From assembly GCA_018813905.1 (NCBI GenBank), contig JAHJAO010000030.1, forward strand, positions 1-58,359: a stretch of 58,359 nt of DNA, given 5' to 3'. Below are positions 40,637 to 50,147 of the stretch, piece by piece (position 1 is the stretch's first letter; every line of letters starts with the position of its first letter). The DNA is from Candidatus Omnitrophota bacterium (GTDB taxonomy: Bacteria; Omnitrophota; Gorgyraeia; B26-G9). The notes below the pieces were generated by a model. The model worked only from the letters and a program-made list of their open reading frames with translations, made no database searches and had not been told where the DNA came from. A program made the position numbers and the translations under genes.

Positions 40637-41584
40637 TCAGCCGGCCAGGTCAATATCCTGAAATTCTGCGGCACAGATTTTATCCCGGCCGCCGTGTTTA
40701 GCCTTGTAGAGTTGCTTATCCAAGGCTTGGACAATAATGTCAAAGCTTAGTTCAGCATTGTCTGGGAAGCTTACTACGCCTAAACTAAGCGTAACTTCAA
40801 GCGGCGGGTTAATTTCTTCAAAATTGTAAGACTTGACTTTGTTTTTTAAACGTTCCGCTAAAACCTGCGCGCTTTCAAGATTGGTGTGGGGGGAAATAAT
40901 AACGATTTCATCTCCTCCGTAACGGCAGAGGATATCGATATTCCTGATGCCGTCTTTAATCAGGTTCGCCAGTTTTTTTAAAACAATATCGCCCTGAGAA
41001 TGACCGCACCGGTCATTGATATTTTTGAAATAGTCAATATCGACCATGATCATGGAAAGCGGATAGTGATACCTTTTTATCCGGGCGATTTCTTCGTCAA
41101 TTCTTTTTATTAAATAGCGCCGGTTATATATCTGCATCAGTTCGTCGGTCATGGAGATTTTGGCCAGCAGATTATTTTTGGCCTCCAATTCCTGTTCCAG
41201 TGCCTGGTGTTGCAGGAAAACGTTTGAATATGCGGCTAATTCGTCAAAGCTTATCGGGGCGGTGAAGTATCCATCTACAAGCGCGGCGTTAAACAACTTG
41301 ATTTTTTCTTTCGGGTCGGAACTTTCAAAATTCAGTATAATAATCGGCACGGTTTCGGTGTTAGTTAACGCCCGCAGGGCGATTCACAATTCCTGGATAT
41401 CGTTTAAGTCGGGCAGTTTGCTGTTAAGAAAAATCAGGCCGACGGAATACTTGGATGCATTATCCATTAACTCTTTAGCGGTGGAGACGGTTGAAAAATT
41501 GAATGTGTTGGTATCGAAAAAACTTTCCAGAGAGTGCAAAAAGTCCTGTTTTAATCCGACACAGACTAAAGTTTTTTTACGCAT
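40637..41584 (-). pseudogene. Receiver-like domain + GGDEF diguanylate cyclase interrupted by one in-frame TGA (41384-41386)
   Basis: ORFs 41384..41584(-) and 40637..41350(-) share a frame; conceptual readthrough gives a continuous REC-like domain; C-terminal RNIDILCRYGGDEI (I-site + GGDEF signature). Confidence 0.8.
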
Positions 41585-41786
41585 TTTTCTCCCTTAAATT
41601 ATTGTACTATAAGTTTTAAAAATATGCAAAACTAAAAGATAATAAATATTGGGGCATTGACGATGCGCGGAGAATTTTGATACAATATTCTACACTGGCA
41701 AATTTGATTATAACTTATTCAAAATAAAGATGTTGCTTGAAAACCACCTAATTTTTAGTTTGTGGATATTAAATTAAATACCGGTT

Positions 41787-42062
41787 ATGGCGATAAAACA
41801 GGCGAATATTTTTTATACGGGACGCGTGCAGGGGGTGGGATTCCGATATACCGTCCAGCGCATTTGCGCTAAATATGCTCTTGGCGGATGGACGAGGAAT
41901 CTTCCGGATAAACGGGTGGAGGTTTTGGTCCAGGGCCCGGAAGAAGATATCCAGGCTTTTGTCGCGGAATTGGATGAGGCAATGTCCGGTTATATCCGGG
42001 GTAAGCAGCTTTATTGGCAGAAAAAAAAAGAAGAATTTCGAGATTTTCAAATCCGATTTTAA
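41787..42062 (+). CDS. acyP: Acylphosphatase
   Basis: FYTGRVQGVGFRYTVQRIC, GGWTRNLPDKRVEVLVQGPEE. Confidence 0.95.
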   Translation: MAIKQANIFYTGRVQGVGFRYTVQRICAKYALGGWTRNLPDKRVEVLVQGPEEDIQAFVAELDEAMSGYIRGKQLYWQKKKEEFRDFQIRF

Positions 42063-42063
42063 A

Positions 42064-42789
42064 ATGCGCTACGCTATTTTTTCCGATATCCACGGTAATT
42101 TAGAAGCATTGCATGCGGTTTTCAAGGCCTATAAAGATGAGCGCATCGATAAATTCATCTGCCTGGGCGATATCGTGGGCTATGGCGCTAACCCTAATGA
42201 GTGCGTAACTTATGTACGGTCAACAGATTCTGCGTGCGTTGCGGGCAACCATGACTGTGCGGCTGTAGATATTAATCGGGCAGGTGCATTTAATAACAAC
42301 GCATATCAAGCAATCCTCTGGACGGCCGGGCAGCTTGAGGAAAAAGCAAAAATATATCTTAAAGGGCTTAAGCTTGTTTATGAGGATAAAGAGGTCATTT
42401 GTCTGCACGGGACATTGGATGCGCCGGGCAATTTTGATTACATGTTCAGTATCGAAGACGCCGTATTGACATTTAAACGGATGAAAAAATCCATTTGTTT
42501 CGTTGGCCATACCCATATCCCGATGATTTTTTACTCTTTAGGTACGAAGACGGGGATTATTGAACAGCCGCAAGTTATGTTATCCCGGGCCGCGAAGTAT
42601 ATTTGCAATGTGGGCAGCATTGGTCAGCCCCGAGACAGACACGCGGATGCGGCTTATTGTGTTTATGACGCGGGGAAAAAACTTGTGGAAATAAAAAGAA
42701 TTGCGTATAATATTTCCCAAACACAGGAGAAAATTATCCGAGCAGGATTGCCCGAATTTTTGGCTAACCGCTTGGAGAAAGGGCGATGA
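42064..42789 (+). CDS. Calcineurin-like metallophosphoesterase (start reset to 42064)
   Basis: MRYAIFSDIHGNLEAL, CLGDIVGYGANPNEC, GNHDCAA, VGHTHIPM. Confidence 0.93.
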   Translation: MRYAIFSDIHGNLEALHAVFKAYKDERIDKFICLGDIVGYGANPNECVTYVRSTDSACVAGNHDCAAVDINRAGAFNNNAYQAILWTAGQLEEKAKIYLKGLKLVYEDKEVICLHGTLDAPGNFDYMFSIEDAVLTFKRMKKSICFVGHTHIPMIFYSLGTKTGIIEQPQVMLSRAAKYICNVGSIGQPRDRHADAAYCVYDAGKKLVEIKRIAYNISQTQEKIIRAGLPEFLANRLEKGR

Positions 42790-43271
42790 AAAAAACAGCA
42801 AGCATAATATTTTTGAGCATAATGTGTTTATTTGCGTGCGGATTTAAAAGCGGTTCGGATATGAAATATAAATCGGAAACAAAAAAACCGCCGGATACTC
42901 CGGTCTACAAATACGAGGATGTAATTATACCCCAAAATCCCCCCCGCGAACTTTATCAGCAGTACCGGCTCATTATTCAAACCTCACTAGAAGAAGCCGC
43001 CAAATCCATCAGGGATAATCCGCAATGGGCGTACCGCATGGTCCACAATGCTTATAAATACATGGGGCTTTTACGGGCTTTAATCGAAGAAAAATATCAG
43101 GATAAGTTTTCCCTCATGCATAAAGATATGAAATCGGCAGCAACGCAATTGCGTAAAAGTGATATGAGCCGAAGCGAAAAAAGACGGCTTGAACGAGAAC
43201 TTGAAAAAATGGCAGAAACTTTAAAGGGCGATTTTAAATTAATCCAAGTTCAAACGTGGATAAAGAAATAA
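42786..43271 (+). CDS. Predicted lipoprotein of unknown function
   Basis: Signal peptide with LFACGF lipobox; charged helical remainder. Confidence 0.6.
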   Translation: MKKTASIIFLSIMCLFACGFKSGSDMKYKSETKKPPDTPVYKYEDVIIPQNPPRELYQQYRLIIQTSLEEAAKSIRDNPQWAYRMVHNAYKYMGLLRALIEEKYQDKFSLMHKDMKSAATQLRKSDMSRSEKRRLERELEKMAETLKGDFKLIQVQTWIKK

Positions 43272-43876
43272 TCTTAAAAAAAATTACCGGCGGCCAACTT
43301 GAGACAAATTGTTATATCCTGGCCTGTAAAAAAACAAAGAAGTGTTTAATTGTCGACCCGGGCGTAGACGCGGGTCAAATAGAGCAGGAAATTAATAAGT
43401 TAAATCTTAAAGTTACCGCCATAATTTTAACCCACGGGCATTTTGATCATATCGCGGCATTAAACGATTTAAGTTATCCGGTATATATTCATAAAGATGA
43501 CGCCTTTTTACTAAATAGCCAGGATATTTTAAGTTATTTTTCGCCAGGCACCAAAACATATTCTGGTCCATTGAATTTTATTGATGAGCAGTCCAAGATA
43601 AACGTGGGCGATTTGACCGTAGAAATTTTGCATACCCCCGGCCACAGCCCGGGCGGTATTTGCCTGAAGGTCAATGGATTGTTGTTTAGCGGAGATACTT
43701 TATTCTGCCGCGGAATCGGCCGGACAGATCTTCCCGGCGGTTCTTATGAGAAAATCATGCATTCTATCCGGAATAAAATTATGGTATTACCCGGCGCTAT
43801 TCGGGTTCTGCCCGGGCACGGACCGGAAACCACGATTGGCAAGGAAAAAGAAGCAGGAGGATATTTTGTGGACTAA
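43256..43876 (+). CDS. MBL-fold hydrolase (glyoxalase II-like)
   Basis: LTHGHFDHIAAL, HTPGHSPGG, SGDTLFCRGIGRTDLPGGS. Confidence 0.93.
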   Translation: MDKEIILKKITGGQLETNCYILACKKTKKCLIVDPGVDAGQIEQEINKLNLKVTAIILTHGHFDHIAALNDLSYPVYIHKDDAFLLNSQDILSYFSPGTKTYSGPLNFIDEQSKINVGDLTVEILHTPGHSPGGICLKVNGLLFSGDTLFCRGIGRTDLPGGSYEKIMHSIRNKIMVLPGAIRVLPGHGPETTIGKEKEAGGYFVD

Positions 43877-43902
43877 GGCGCTGGCCATAAAAATGGCCCG
43901 AC

Positions 43903-43931
43903 TTGACATGTTTAAGATATTATGTTATACT
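43903..43931 (+). promoter_or_regulatory. Putative sigma70-type promoter (TTGACA-N17-TATACT)
   Basis: -35 43903-43908, spacer 17, -10 43926-43931. Confidence 0.85.
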
Positions 43932-44016
43932 TAAATCGGAGGTAAATTTTTTTATACCAATATTTTAAAGACTTTATAAATGTAGAAGCAATGTTGAGAA
44001 AGAAAGTGGTTTAATC

Positions 44017-44214
44017 ATGGGCAAAAATAACTTGTTTATACAGAGAAGATTCCAGGTGCAGCCGGATCAGGAGCATGAACGGGTGCACTTTATCGGTTCT
44101 TTGTATATAGCTTATTATTTTTATGTTGAAAACCAGCTTTATGTGTCCAAATATGCGCTTTGCATGAAGATCACCAAGACCATGGCCGAACTTAAAAATC
44201 TGCAGAACAAATAA
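44017..44214 (+). CDS. Small orphan protein (65 aa) in its own transcription unit
   Basis: Open reading frame flanked by a consensus promoter and a rho-independent terminator; no recognised family. Confidence 0.65.
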   Translation: MGKNNLFIQRRFQVQPDQEHERVHFIGSLYIAYYFYVENQLYVSKYALCMKITKTMAELKNLQNK

Positions 44215-44239
44215 GGCCGCGGTTATATAGTATTATTTG

Positions 44240-44270
44240 AAGCTTCCCTTGAATTCGGGAAGCTTTTTTA
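44240..44270 (+). terminator. Rho-independent terminator
   Basis: AAGCTTCCC-TTGAATTC-GGGAAGCTTTTTTA. Confidence 0.92.
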
Positions 44271-44388
44271 TTTGACGCATTCGGCGACAATCCCTAATCT
44301 TGCCGCTAAAAAAATAGAGCCGCTCAGTGTCCAGCCGAGTATTAAAGGGCAAGCTTCTATTTTTGGCATCGTAGGCATACCAAATGGC

Positions 44389-44417
44389 TTGACAATATGT
44401 TTTAAAATGAGTAAAAT
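44389..44417 (+). promoter_or_regulatory. Putative sigma70-type promoter (TTGACA-N17-TAAAAT)
   Basis: -35 44389-44394, spacer 17, -10 44412-44417, upstream of M16 peptidase. Confidence 0.75.
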
Positions 44418-44473
44418 TTAATGAATAATCTATTCCAAGGTATGGGTTTTAACTATTTAAAAAATGTAAAGTT

Positions 44474-45754
44474 ATGTATAAAATCACCTGCCTGAAAAAC
44501 GGCACAAAGGTTGCTACCCTTACTGTGCCCCGCGCTAATTCTGTAGCCATGGGCGCGTGGATCGGTATTGGGGGCAGGTATGAACCTTTGCCTTTAAGCG
44601 GTATTTCGCATTTTTTGGAGCATTTGGTCTTTAAAGGCACTAAAAAACGCACTTTTAAACAGATTAAGGAGTCCATTGAAGGCAGCGGCGGGCTGCTTAA
44701 CGGTTTCACCACCGAAGAATTAACCTGTTTTTTTGTCAAAGTATTGGCGCGGGATGCGGCGGTAGGATTGGACGTGCTTTTGGATTTGGTGAGCAACGCC
44801 CAATTAAAAAAAACGGACATGGAAAAGGAAAGATTAGTGATTTTTGAGGAACTAAAGATGTATTTTGATTTACCGCAGCATCGTTTGCATGATTGCCTAA
44901 TGCGTATGCTTTGGCCGGAGCATCCCCTGGGCCGGAATATCGCCGGTTCATTTGACACATTAAACAAAATGCAACACAGCCACCTGCTTGATCATAAAAA
45001 AAAATACTATCGCTGGGATAATATGCTTATCGTATCTTGCGGCAATGTTGCACATGTCAAAATGGTGGAAATGGTTAAAAATTTTACTAAAAACGCAAAG
45101 GTGCAAGGTGCTTTTGAAAATTCGGGGTATGAACCGGTAAAATACATCCAAAAGCAGCTGCAGACAAAATTCATAAATTACAATACAAAACAGACGCATA
45201 TTTTTCTGGGCATGCACGGATTGAAACGTACAGACAGGCATCGCCATGCCTTATCGCTTTTGCATATAATTTTGGGCGCGAATATGTCCAGCCGGCTCTT
45301 TAATGAAATCCGGGAGAAAAAGGGTTTGGCTTATGATATCGGGACTTCGTTGCGGCGGTTCAACGATACCGGCGCTTTTATAGTGCATGCGGGGGTGATA
45401 GACAACTCCTGTGAAATCGTTTTAGCTCTGATCCTGCGTGAATTGAAAAAAATAAGAAAAAACCTGGTAACCAGAGATGAATTTGTCCGCGCCCGGGACT
45501 ATTATACCGGGCAACTTCTTATGGGGCTCGAGGATACGGTTGACCACATGGCTTGGATGGGAGAACAGCTGAGCATATCAGGGAGTATTAAATCACCGCT
45601 ACAGGTGATTGATGAAATCTGCCGGGTTAAAATAGGAGATTTGACGGAGGTTGCCCGGATGATTTTTAAAGGTGAAAAATTCAATCTTTCGGTTATCGGC
45701 CGCGTAAAAAACAGGCAAAAAACCAGGATGATTAATGCGTTGAAGGCATATTAA
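44474..45754 (+). CDS. M16 family metallopeptidase (processing-peptidase-like)
   Basis: GISHFLEHLVFKGTKKRT (HxxEH), GGLLNGFTTEELT. Confidence 0.93.
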   Translation: MYKITCLKNGTKVATLTVPRANSVAMGAWIGIGGRYEPLPLSGISHFLEHLVFKGTKKRTFKQIKESIEGSGGLLNGFTTEELTCFFVKVLARDAAVGLDVLLDLVSNAQLKKTDMEKERLVIFEELKMYFDLPQHRLHDCLMRMLWPEHPLGRNIAGSFDTLNKMQHSHLLDHKKKYYRWDNMLIVSCGNVAHVKMVEMVKNFTKNAKVQGAFENSGYEPVKYIQKQLQTKFINYNTKQTHIFLGMHGLKRTDRHRHALSLLHIILGANMSSRLFNEIREKKGLAYDIGTSLRRFNDTGAFIVHAGVIDNSCEIVLALILRELKKIRKNLVTRDEFVRARDYYTGQLLMGLEDTVDHMAWMGEQLSISGSIKSPLQVIDEICRVKIGDLTEVARMIFKGEKFNLSVIGRVKNRQKTRMINALKAY

Positions 45755-45769
45755 AAAAGGCAGGAACCT

Positions 45770-46423
45770 ATGAAAAAAAACAAAATATTGATCGCTCCGT
45801 CTATTTTATCGGCAGATTTTAGCCGCTTGGAATCGGAAATTAAAACTGCAGAAAAAGCAAAAGCCGATATGTTGCATGTGGACGTGATGGACGGCCATTT
45901 TGTTCCAAACATATCTATTGGGCCGGCGGTGGTTGCCGCCATCCGCAAACGCACAAACTTGCCGCTGGATGTACATCTGATGATATCGGACCCCGAGTTT
46001 TTTCTTGAACCCTTTATCCGTGCGGGTAGCAATATAATTACCGTACATATCGAAACCTGTTCAAAAGGGCTGCTTAAAAAGATTAAACGCAGGCTTTCTC
46101 AAAGCCGTGTGCGTTTTGGTATAAGCTTAAACCCGGCGACACCCCTTAAAAAAGTAATTCCGGTTTTAGATTTGGCGGATATGATACTGCTTATGAGTGT
46201 CCATCCCGGTTTCGGCGGGCAATCGTTTATAAAGACCGTTTTGCCGAAAATCAAGGATTTAAGAGCGCTATACGATAAAGATATCGAAGTAGATGGCGGG
46301 ATAACCGATAAGACTGCACCCCGGGTTATAAAAAGCGGCGCGAATATTCTGGTCGCTGGCTCTTACGTGTTTGGTAAAAAAAACAGAACGAAGGCAATCG
46401 AAAAACTCAGGTATGGTTTATGA
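45770..46423 (+). CDS. rpe: Ribulose-phosphate 3-epimerase
   Basis: IAPSILSADFSRL, DVMDGHFVPNISIGP, MSVHPGFGGQSFI. Confidence 0.95.
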   Translation: MKKNKILIAPSILSADFSRLESEIKTAEKAKADMLHVDVMDGHFVPNISIGPAVVAAIRKRTNLPLDVHLMISDPEFFLEPFIRAGSNIITVHIETCSKGLLKKIKRRLSQSRVRFGISLNPATPLKKVIPVLDLADMILLMSVHPGFGGQSFIKTVLPKIKDLRALYDKDIEVDGGITDKTAPRVIKSGANILVAGSYVFGKKNRTKAIEKLRYGL

Positions 46424-47796
46424 TCAAATTCGGCACCGATGGATTCAGAGGTGTTATCGCGGAAGATTTTACTTTTAAAAATGTGGAATTAATTGCTCGG
46501 GCGTTGGCTGTTTATTTATCAGAAAATTTTACAAAAAAAGAAATAACCGCCGGCGTGCTGGTCGGTTATGACCGCAGATTTGCCTCGGATAAGTTCGCAA
46601 AACATTTTGCCCGGACGTTAAGCCAAAATAATATCCCTGTTTTTCTAACGCATATGTGCGTGCCGACGCCGGCGATAAGCTGGGCTGTGCGCAAGATGCG
46701 CCTGGTAAGCGGCGTAATTATAACGGCAAGCCATAATCCGCCGATTTTCAACGGCGTTAAGATTAAAAACCGCTTTGGCGCATCAGTAACGGGTGAGGTA
46801 ACTTCTCAAATTGAAAGACTCATTAGCCGGCCGAAAAAAATAACCAGGCCGCGTATTGCCAAAATTAAAACCGTTAACGTTACGGCCGATTATATTAAAG
46901 CTTTAAGAGGTTATTTAGACCTTAAAATTTTAAGGAAATCCCGCTTTAAGATAATTGTAGACGCGATGCATGGGGTAACGGCCGGCATTACAGAACAGGC
47001 CATAAAGGATACGCCGTTTAAAATCACCACCATAAATGTCGGACATGATCCTTTCTTCGGCGGGATAAACCCGGAACCGATAGAAAAAAATTTAACGGCT
47101 TTAAAAAGAGAGCTCCAAACGGGCAGATATGACCTTGGGCTTGCTTTTGACGGCGATGGTGACCGCATTGGCGCGATGTGTCCGAACGGCGAGTTTATCA
47201 ACTCCCATCAGGCGATTTGCCTGATTTTGCTGCATCTGATCGAAAATCGCTGTTGGCGCGGAAAAGTGGTAAAAACGATAAATACCACCAATCAAGTGGA
47301 CAAAATAACCAAATATTATGAGCTGCCTTTAGAGGTAGTGCCGGTGGGTTTTAAAAATATCGCTGCGCAAATGATAAAAAACGATGTCCTGCTCGGCGGC
47401 GAAGAATCCGGCGGCATTGGTTTTAAAAATTATATGCCGGAAAGAGATGGTATTTTATCCGGACTTTTGCTGCTGGAACTTATGGCGTGCCGAAAGATGT
47501 CTATTGCCGCAATAATAAAGGATATGGAGAAAAGATTTGGCTGCTTTCGGTACATGAGGAGGGATCTTGGTGTCAAAAAAATAAAGTCCGCTAAACCAAT
47601 CAAAAATTTCAAACAGATCTGCGGGGAAAAAGTTGTTAAAATCGAAGATTATGATGGTAAAAAGTTTAATCTGGAAGATGATAGCTGGCTCTTAATTCGT
47701 GCTTCGGGCACAGAACCGATTGTTCGCATTTATGCTGAAGCGCATACTCTTACCCAGACGCGCAGACTTATCCGGTTTGGCGCCGGTTTATTATGA
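46420..47796 (+). CDS. Phosphohexomutase (phosphoglucosamine/phosphomannomutase family)
   Basis: FGTDGFRGVIAEDFT, TASHNPPIFNGVKIK, DGDGDRIGAM, RASGTEPIVRIYAEA. Confidence 0.93.
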   Translation: MIKFGTDGFRGVIAEDFTFKNVELIARALAVYLSENFTKKEITAGVLVGYDRRFASDKFAKHFARTLSQNNIPVFLTHMCVPTPAISWAVRKMRLVSGVIITASHNPPIFNGVKIKNRFGASVTGEVTSQIERLISRPKKITRPRIAKIKTVNVTADYIKALRGYLDLKILRKSRFKIIVDAMHGVTAGITEQAIKDTPFKITTINVGHDPFFGGINPEPIEKNLTALKRELQTGRYDLGLAFDGDGDRIGAMCPNGEFINSHQAICLILLHLIENRCWRGKVVKTINTTNQVDKITKYYELPLEVVPVGFKNIAAQMIKNDVLLGGEESGGIGFKNYMPERDGILSGLLLLELMACRKMSIAAIIKDMEKRFGCFRYMRRDLGVKKIKSAKPIKNFKQICGEKVVKIEDYDGKKFNLEDDSWLLIRASGTEPIVRIYAEAHTLTQTRRLIRFGAGLL

Positions 47797-49583
47797 AGAA
47801 AGAATTTATCAGAAACTTTTGCATTATTGCCCATATCGATCATGGCAAATCCACGCTTGCGGACCGATTCTTGGAAATTACCAATACGGTCGATAAGCGC
47901 AATTTTTATAACCAAATGCTGGACAGCATGGAGCTGGAACGGGAAAGAGGCATTACGATTAAAGCCAGTGCTGTGCGCATGGAATACCGGGCAAAAGACG
48001 GCAATATTTATCAATTAAACCTTATCGATACTCCCGGTCATGTCGATTTTAGCTATGAAGTTGCAAAATCCCTGGCCGCTTGTGAAGGCGCGCTGCTGTT
48101 AATCGATGCCTCGCAGGGAATTGAGGCGCAGACCGTGGCCAATTTTTATCTGGCATCCGAACAACATTTAAAGATTTTACCCGTGATTAACAAGATTGAC
48201 TTGGCCCATGCGCAACCCGATGCCGTGCGGCATCAGATCAAGGATATTTTAGGCATAGAGGAAGAGCCGGTTTTGACCAGTGCGAAACTGGGTACAGATA
48301 CCGATAAAATATTGGAAAAAGTCGTATCCCAGATACCCCAGCCTCAGGGCGAACCGGATGCGCCCTTGCAGGCGTTGATTTTTGATTCGGAATTTGATAC
48401 GTTTAAGGGAGTGATTGTTTACTTGCGGATTGTTAACGGTTGCATTGAGCCGAAAATGAAAGTGATGTTTATGCGCACCGGAAAGGACTATGAAGTTCAG
48501 GAAACCGGTATTTTTAAACCTAGTCCGCAAAAGATTGATAAGCTTTGCTGTGGTGAAGTAGGATATATATGTTGTAATATCAAGACGCCGGAGGAGGTTT
48601 TAATCGGTGATACCGTTACCGCAGAAAATAATCCGGCAAAGGAGTCGCTGCCTGGATTTAAGAAGAAACAAGCGTTGGTGTTTTGCGGCCTATATCCGGT
48701 AAACAGCAAAGATTTTGACCAGTTGCGCACGGCGTTAAATAAACTAAAACTCACCGATTACGGGTTCATTTTTGAGCCGGAGAGCAGTCCCTCGTTAGGA
48801 TTTGGATTTAGGTGTGGATTTCTGGGTTTGTTACACATGGATATCGTCCAGGAACGGCTGGAGCGGGAGTTCTCGTTGGATTTAATTGCTACTACTCCCA
48901 GTGTTGTCTATCGCGTAATCCAGACGGACGAGAAAGTGTTGAATGTGGATTGTCCTTCAAAATTTCCCAGCATTACCCAGGTTAAACACATCGAAGAACC
49001 TTATGTTAAGGCGTTTATGATTATACCGTTGGAAAGTATGAGCTTGATTATAGAAATTGCCCGCGACAAACGGGGAATTTTCATCGGCAAGGAATTTCTG
49101 GATGAGGAACGGATAATGTTGACTTATGAGTTTCCTTTGTCCGAGATCATCGTGGATTTTTATGATAAGCTAAAGTCCTTGACTAAGGGCTACGGATCGC
49201 TGGACTATGAACTTATCGGATATCGCATGACAAAACTCATAAAACTTGATATTCTAATAAACGGGGAAATCTGCGATGCGCTGTCATTCCTACTGCATAA
49301 AGACAATGTACAATTCAAAGCCCGGCAGTTGGTTACAAAGCTCCGGGAACTGATTCCCCGCCAGCTTTATGAGGTGGCGATTCAAGCGGCTATTGGCGGC
49401 AAGGTTATTGCGCGGGAAAACGTAAAACCTCTGGGGAAGAATGTGACGGCGAAGTGTTATGGCGGCGATATCACACGGAAAAAGAAGCTGCTTAAAAAAC
49501 AAAAAATGGGCAAAAAGCGCATGAAGCAATTTGGGAAAATTCAAATTCCTCAAGAAGCGTTTCGGGCCGTATTAAAAATTTAA
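47793..49583 (+). CDS. lepA: Elongation factor 4
   Basis: IRNFCIIAHIDHGKSTLADR, DTPGHVDFSYEV, C-terminal KPLGKNVTAKCYGGDITRKKKLLKKQK. Confidence 0.97.
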   Translation: MKKEFIRNFCIIAHIDHGKSTLADRFLEITNTVDKRNFYNQMLDSMELERERGITIKASAVRMEYRAKDGNIYQLNLIDTPGHVDFSYEVAKSLAACEGALLLIDASQGIEAQTVANFYLASEQHLKILPVINKIDLAHAQPDAVRHQIKDILGIEEEPVLTSAKLGTDTDKILEKVVSQIPQPQGEPDAPLQALIFDSEFDTFKGVIVYLRIVNGCIEPKMKVMFMRTGKDYEVQETGIFKPSPQKIDKLCCGEVGYICCNIKTPEEVLIGDTVTAENNPAKESLPGFKKKQALVFCGLYPVNSKDFDQLRTALNKLKLTDYGFIFEPESSPSLGFGFRCGFLGLLHMDIVQERLEREFSLDLIATTPSVVYRVIQTDEKVLNVDCPSKFPSITQVKHIEEPYVKAFMIIPLESMSLIIEIARDKRGIFIGKEFLDEERIMLTYEFPLSEIIVDFYDKLKSLTKGYGSLDYELIGYRMTKLIKLDILINGEICDALSFLLHKDNVQFKARQLVTKLRELIPRQLYEVAIQAAIGGKVIARENVKPLGKNVTAKCYGGDITRKKKLLKKQKMGKKRMKQFGKIQIPQEAFRAVLKI

Positions 49584-49600
49584 AGAGGATCTAGTGGTTT

Positions 49601-50140
49601 ATGAATCAAAAAATGAAAGCATTAATCCGTGAATATGCGGAATCTTTAATAATCGCGCTTATTTTGGCTTTGATTATCCGCACGTTTTTCGTCCAGGCCT
49701 ATAAAATTCCTACGGGTTCCATGAATCCCACATTGGTTGAAGGCGACCGGATACTCGTCAACAAACTTATCTACCGGTTTCGTAAACCGGAGAGGGGAGA
49801 AGTGATTGTTTTTAAATTTCCGGAAAATCCGCGGTTGGCTTACATAAAAAGACTTATCGGTTTGGAATTCGAAAATTTACAGATACATAACGGTAAGATT
49901 TATCTGGACACAGAACCGATAAAAAGCGAACAGTTAATGATGCCTTTCTATTACAACCGGGGCGATTTCGGCAAAACCGGTGAAAAAATTAGCGTTCCCG
50001 CAAAAAGTTTCTATGTTTTGGGTGATAATAGCGCCAATTCCCGGGATTCGCGGTATTGGGGGTTTGTGCCGGAGGAGAATCTTATCGGCAAGGCGATTCT
50101 AATCTATTGGCCGCCTCACCGAATTAGATTAATCGAATAA
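49601..50140 (+). CDS. lepB: Signal peptidase I
   Basis: YKIPTGSMNPTLVEGDRILVNK, YIKRLIGL, VLGDNSANSRDSRYWGFV. Confidence 0.96.
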   Translation: MNQKMKALIREYAESLIIALILALIIRTFFVQAYKIPTGSMNPTLVEGDRILVNKLIYRFRKPERGEVIVFKFPENPRLAYIKRLIGLEFENLQIHNGKIYLDTEPIKSEQLMMPFYYNRGDFGKTGEKISVPAKSFYVLGDNSANSRDSRYWGFVPEENLIGKAILIYWPPHRIRLIE

Positions 50141-50147
50141 ACCGACT

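Noticed and set aside
40637-41584. Genetic-code reassignment of TGA to explain the interrupted GGDEF gene
   Set aside because: Many intact genes in the window (uvrB, ppdK, sigma factor) end in TGA, and no other conserved gene contains an internal TGA.
41875-42063. Upstream extension of the metallophosphoesterase ORF
   Set aside because: It overlaps acylphosphatase in another frame. The homologous N-terminus MRYAIFSDIHGN starts at 42064.
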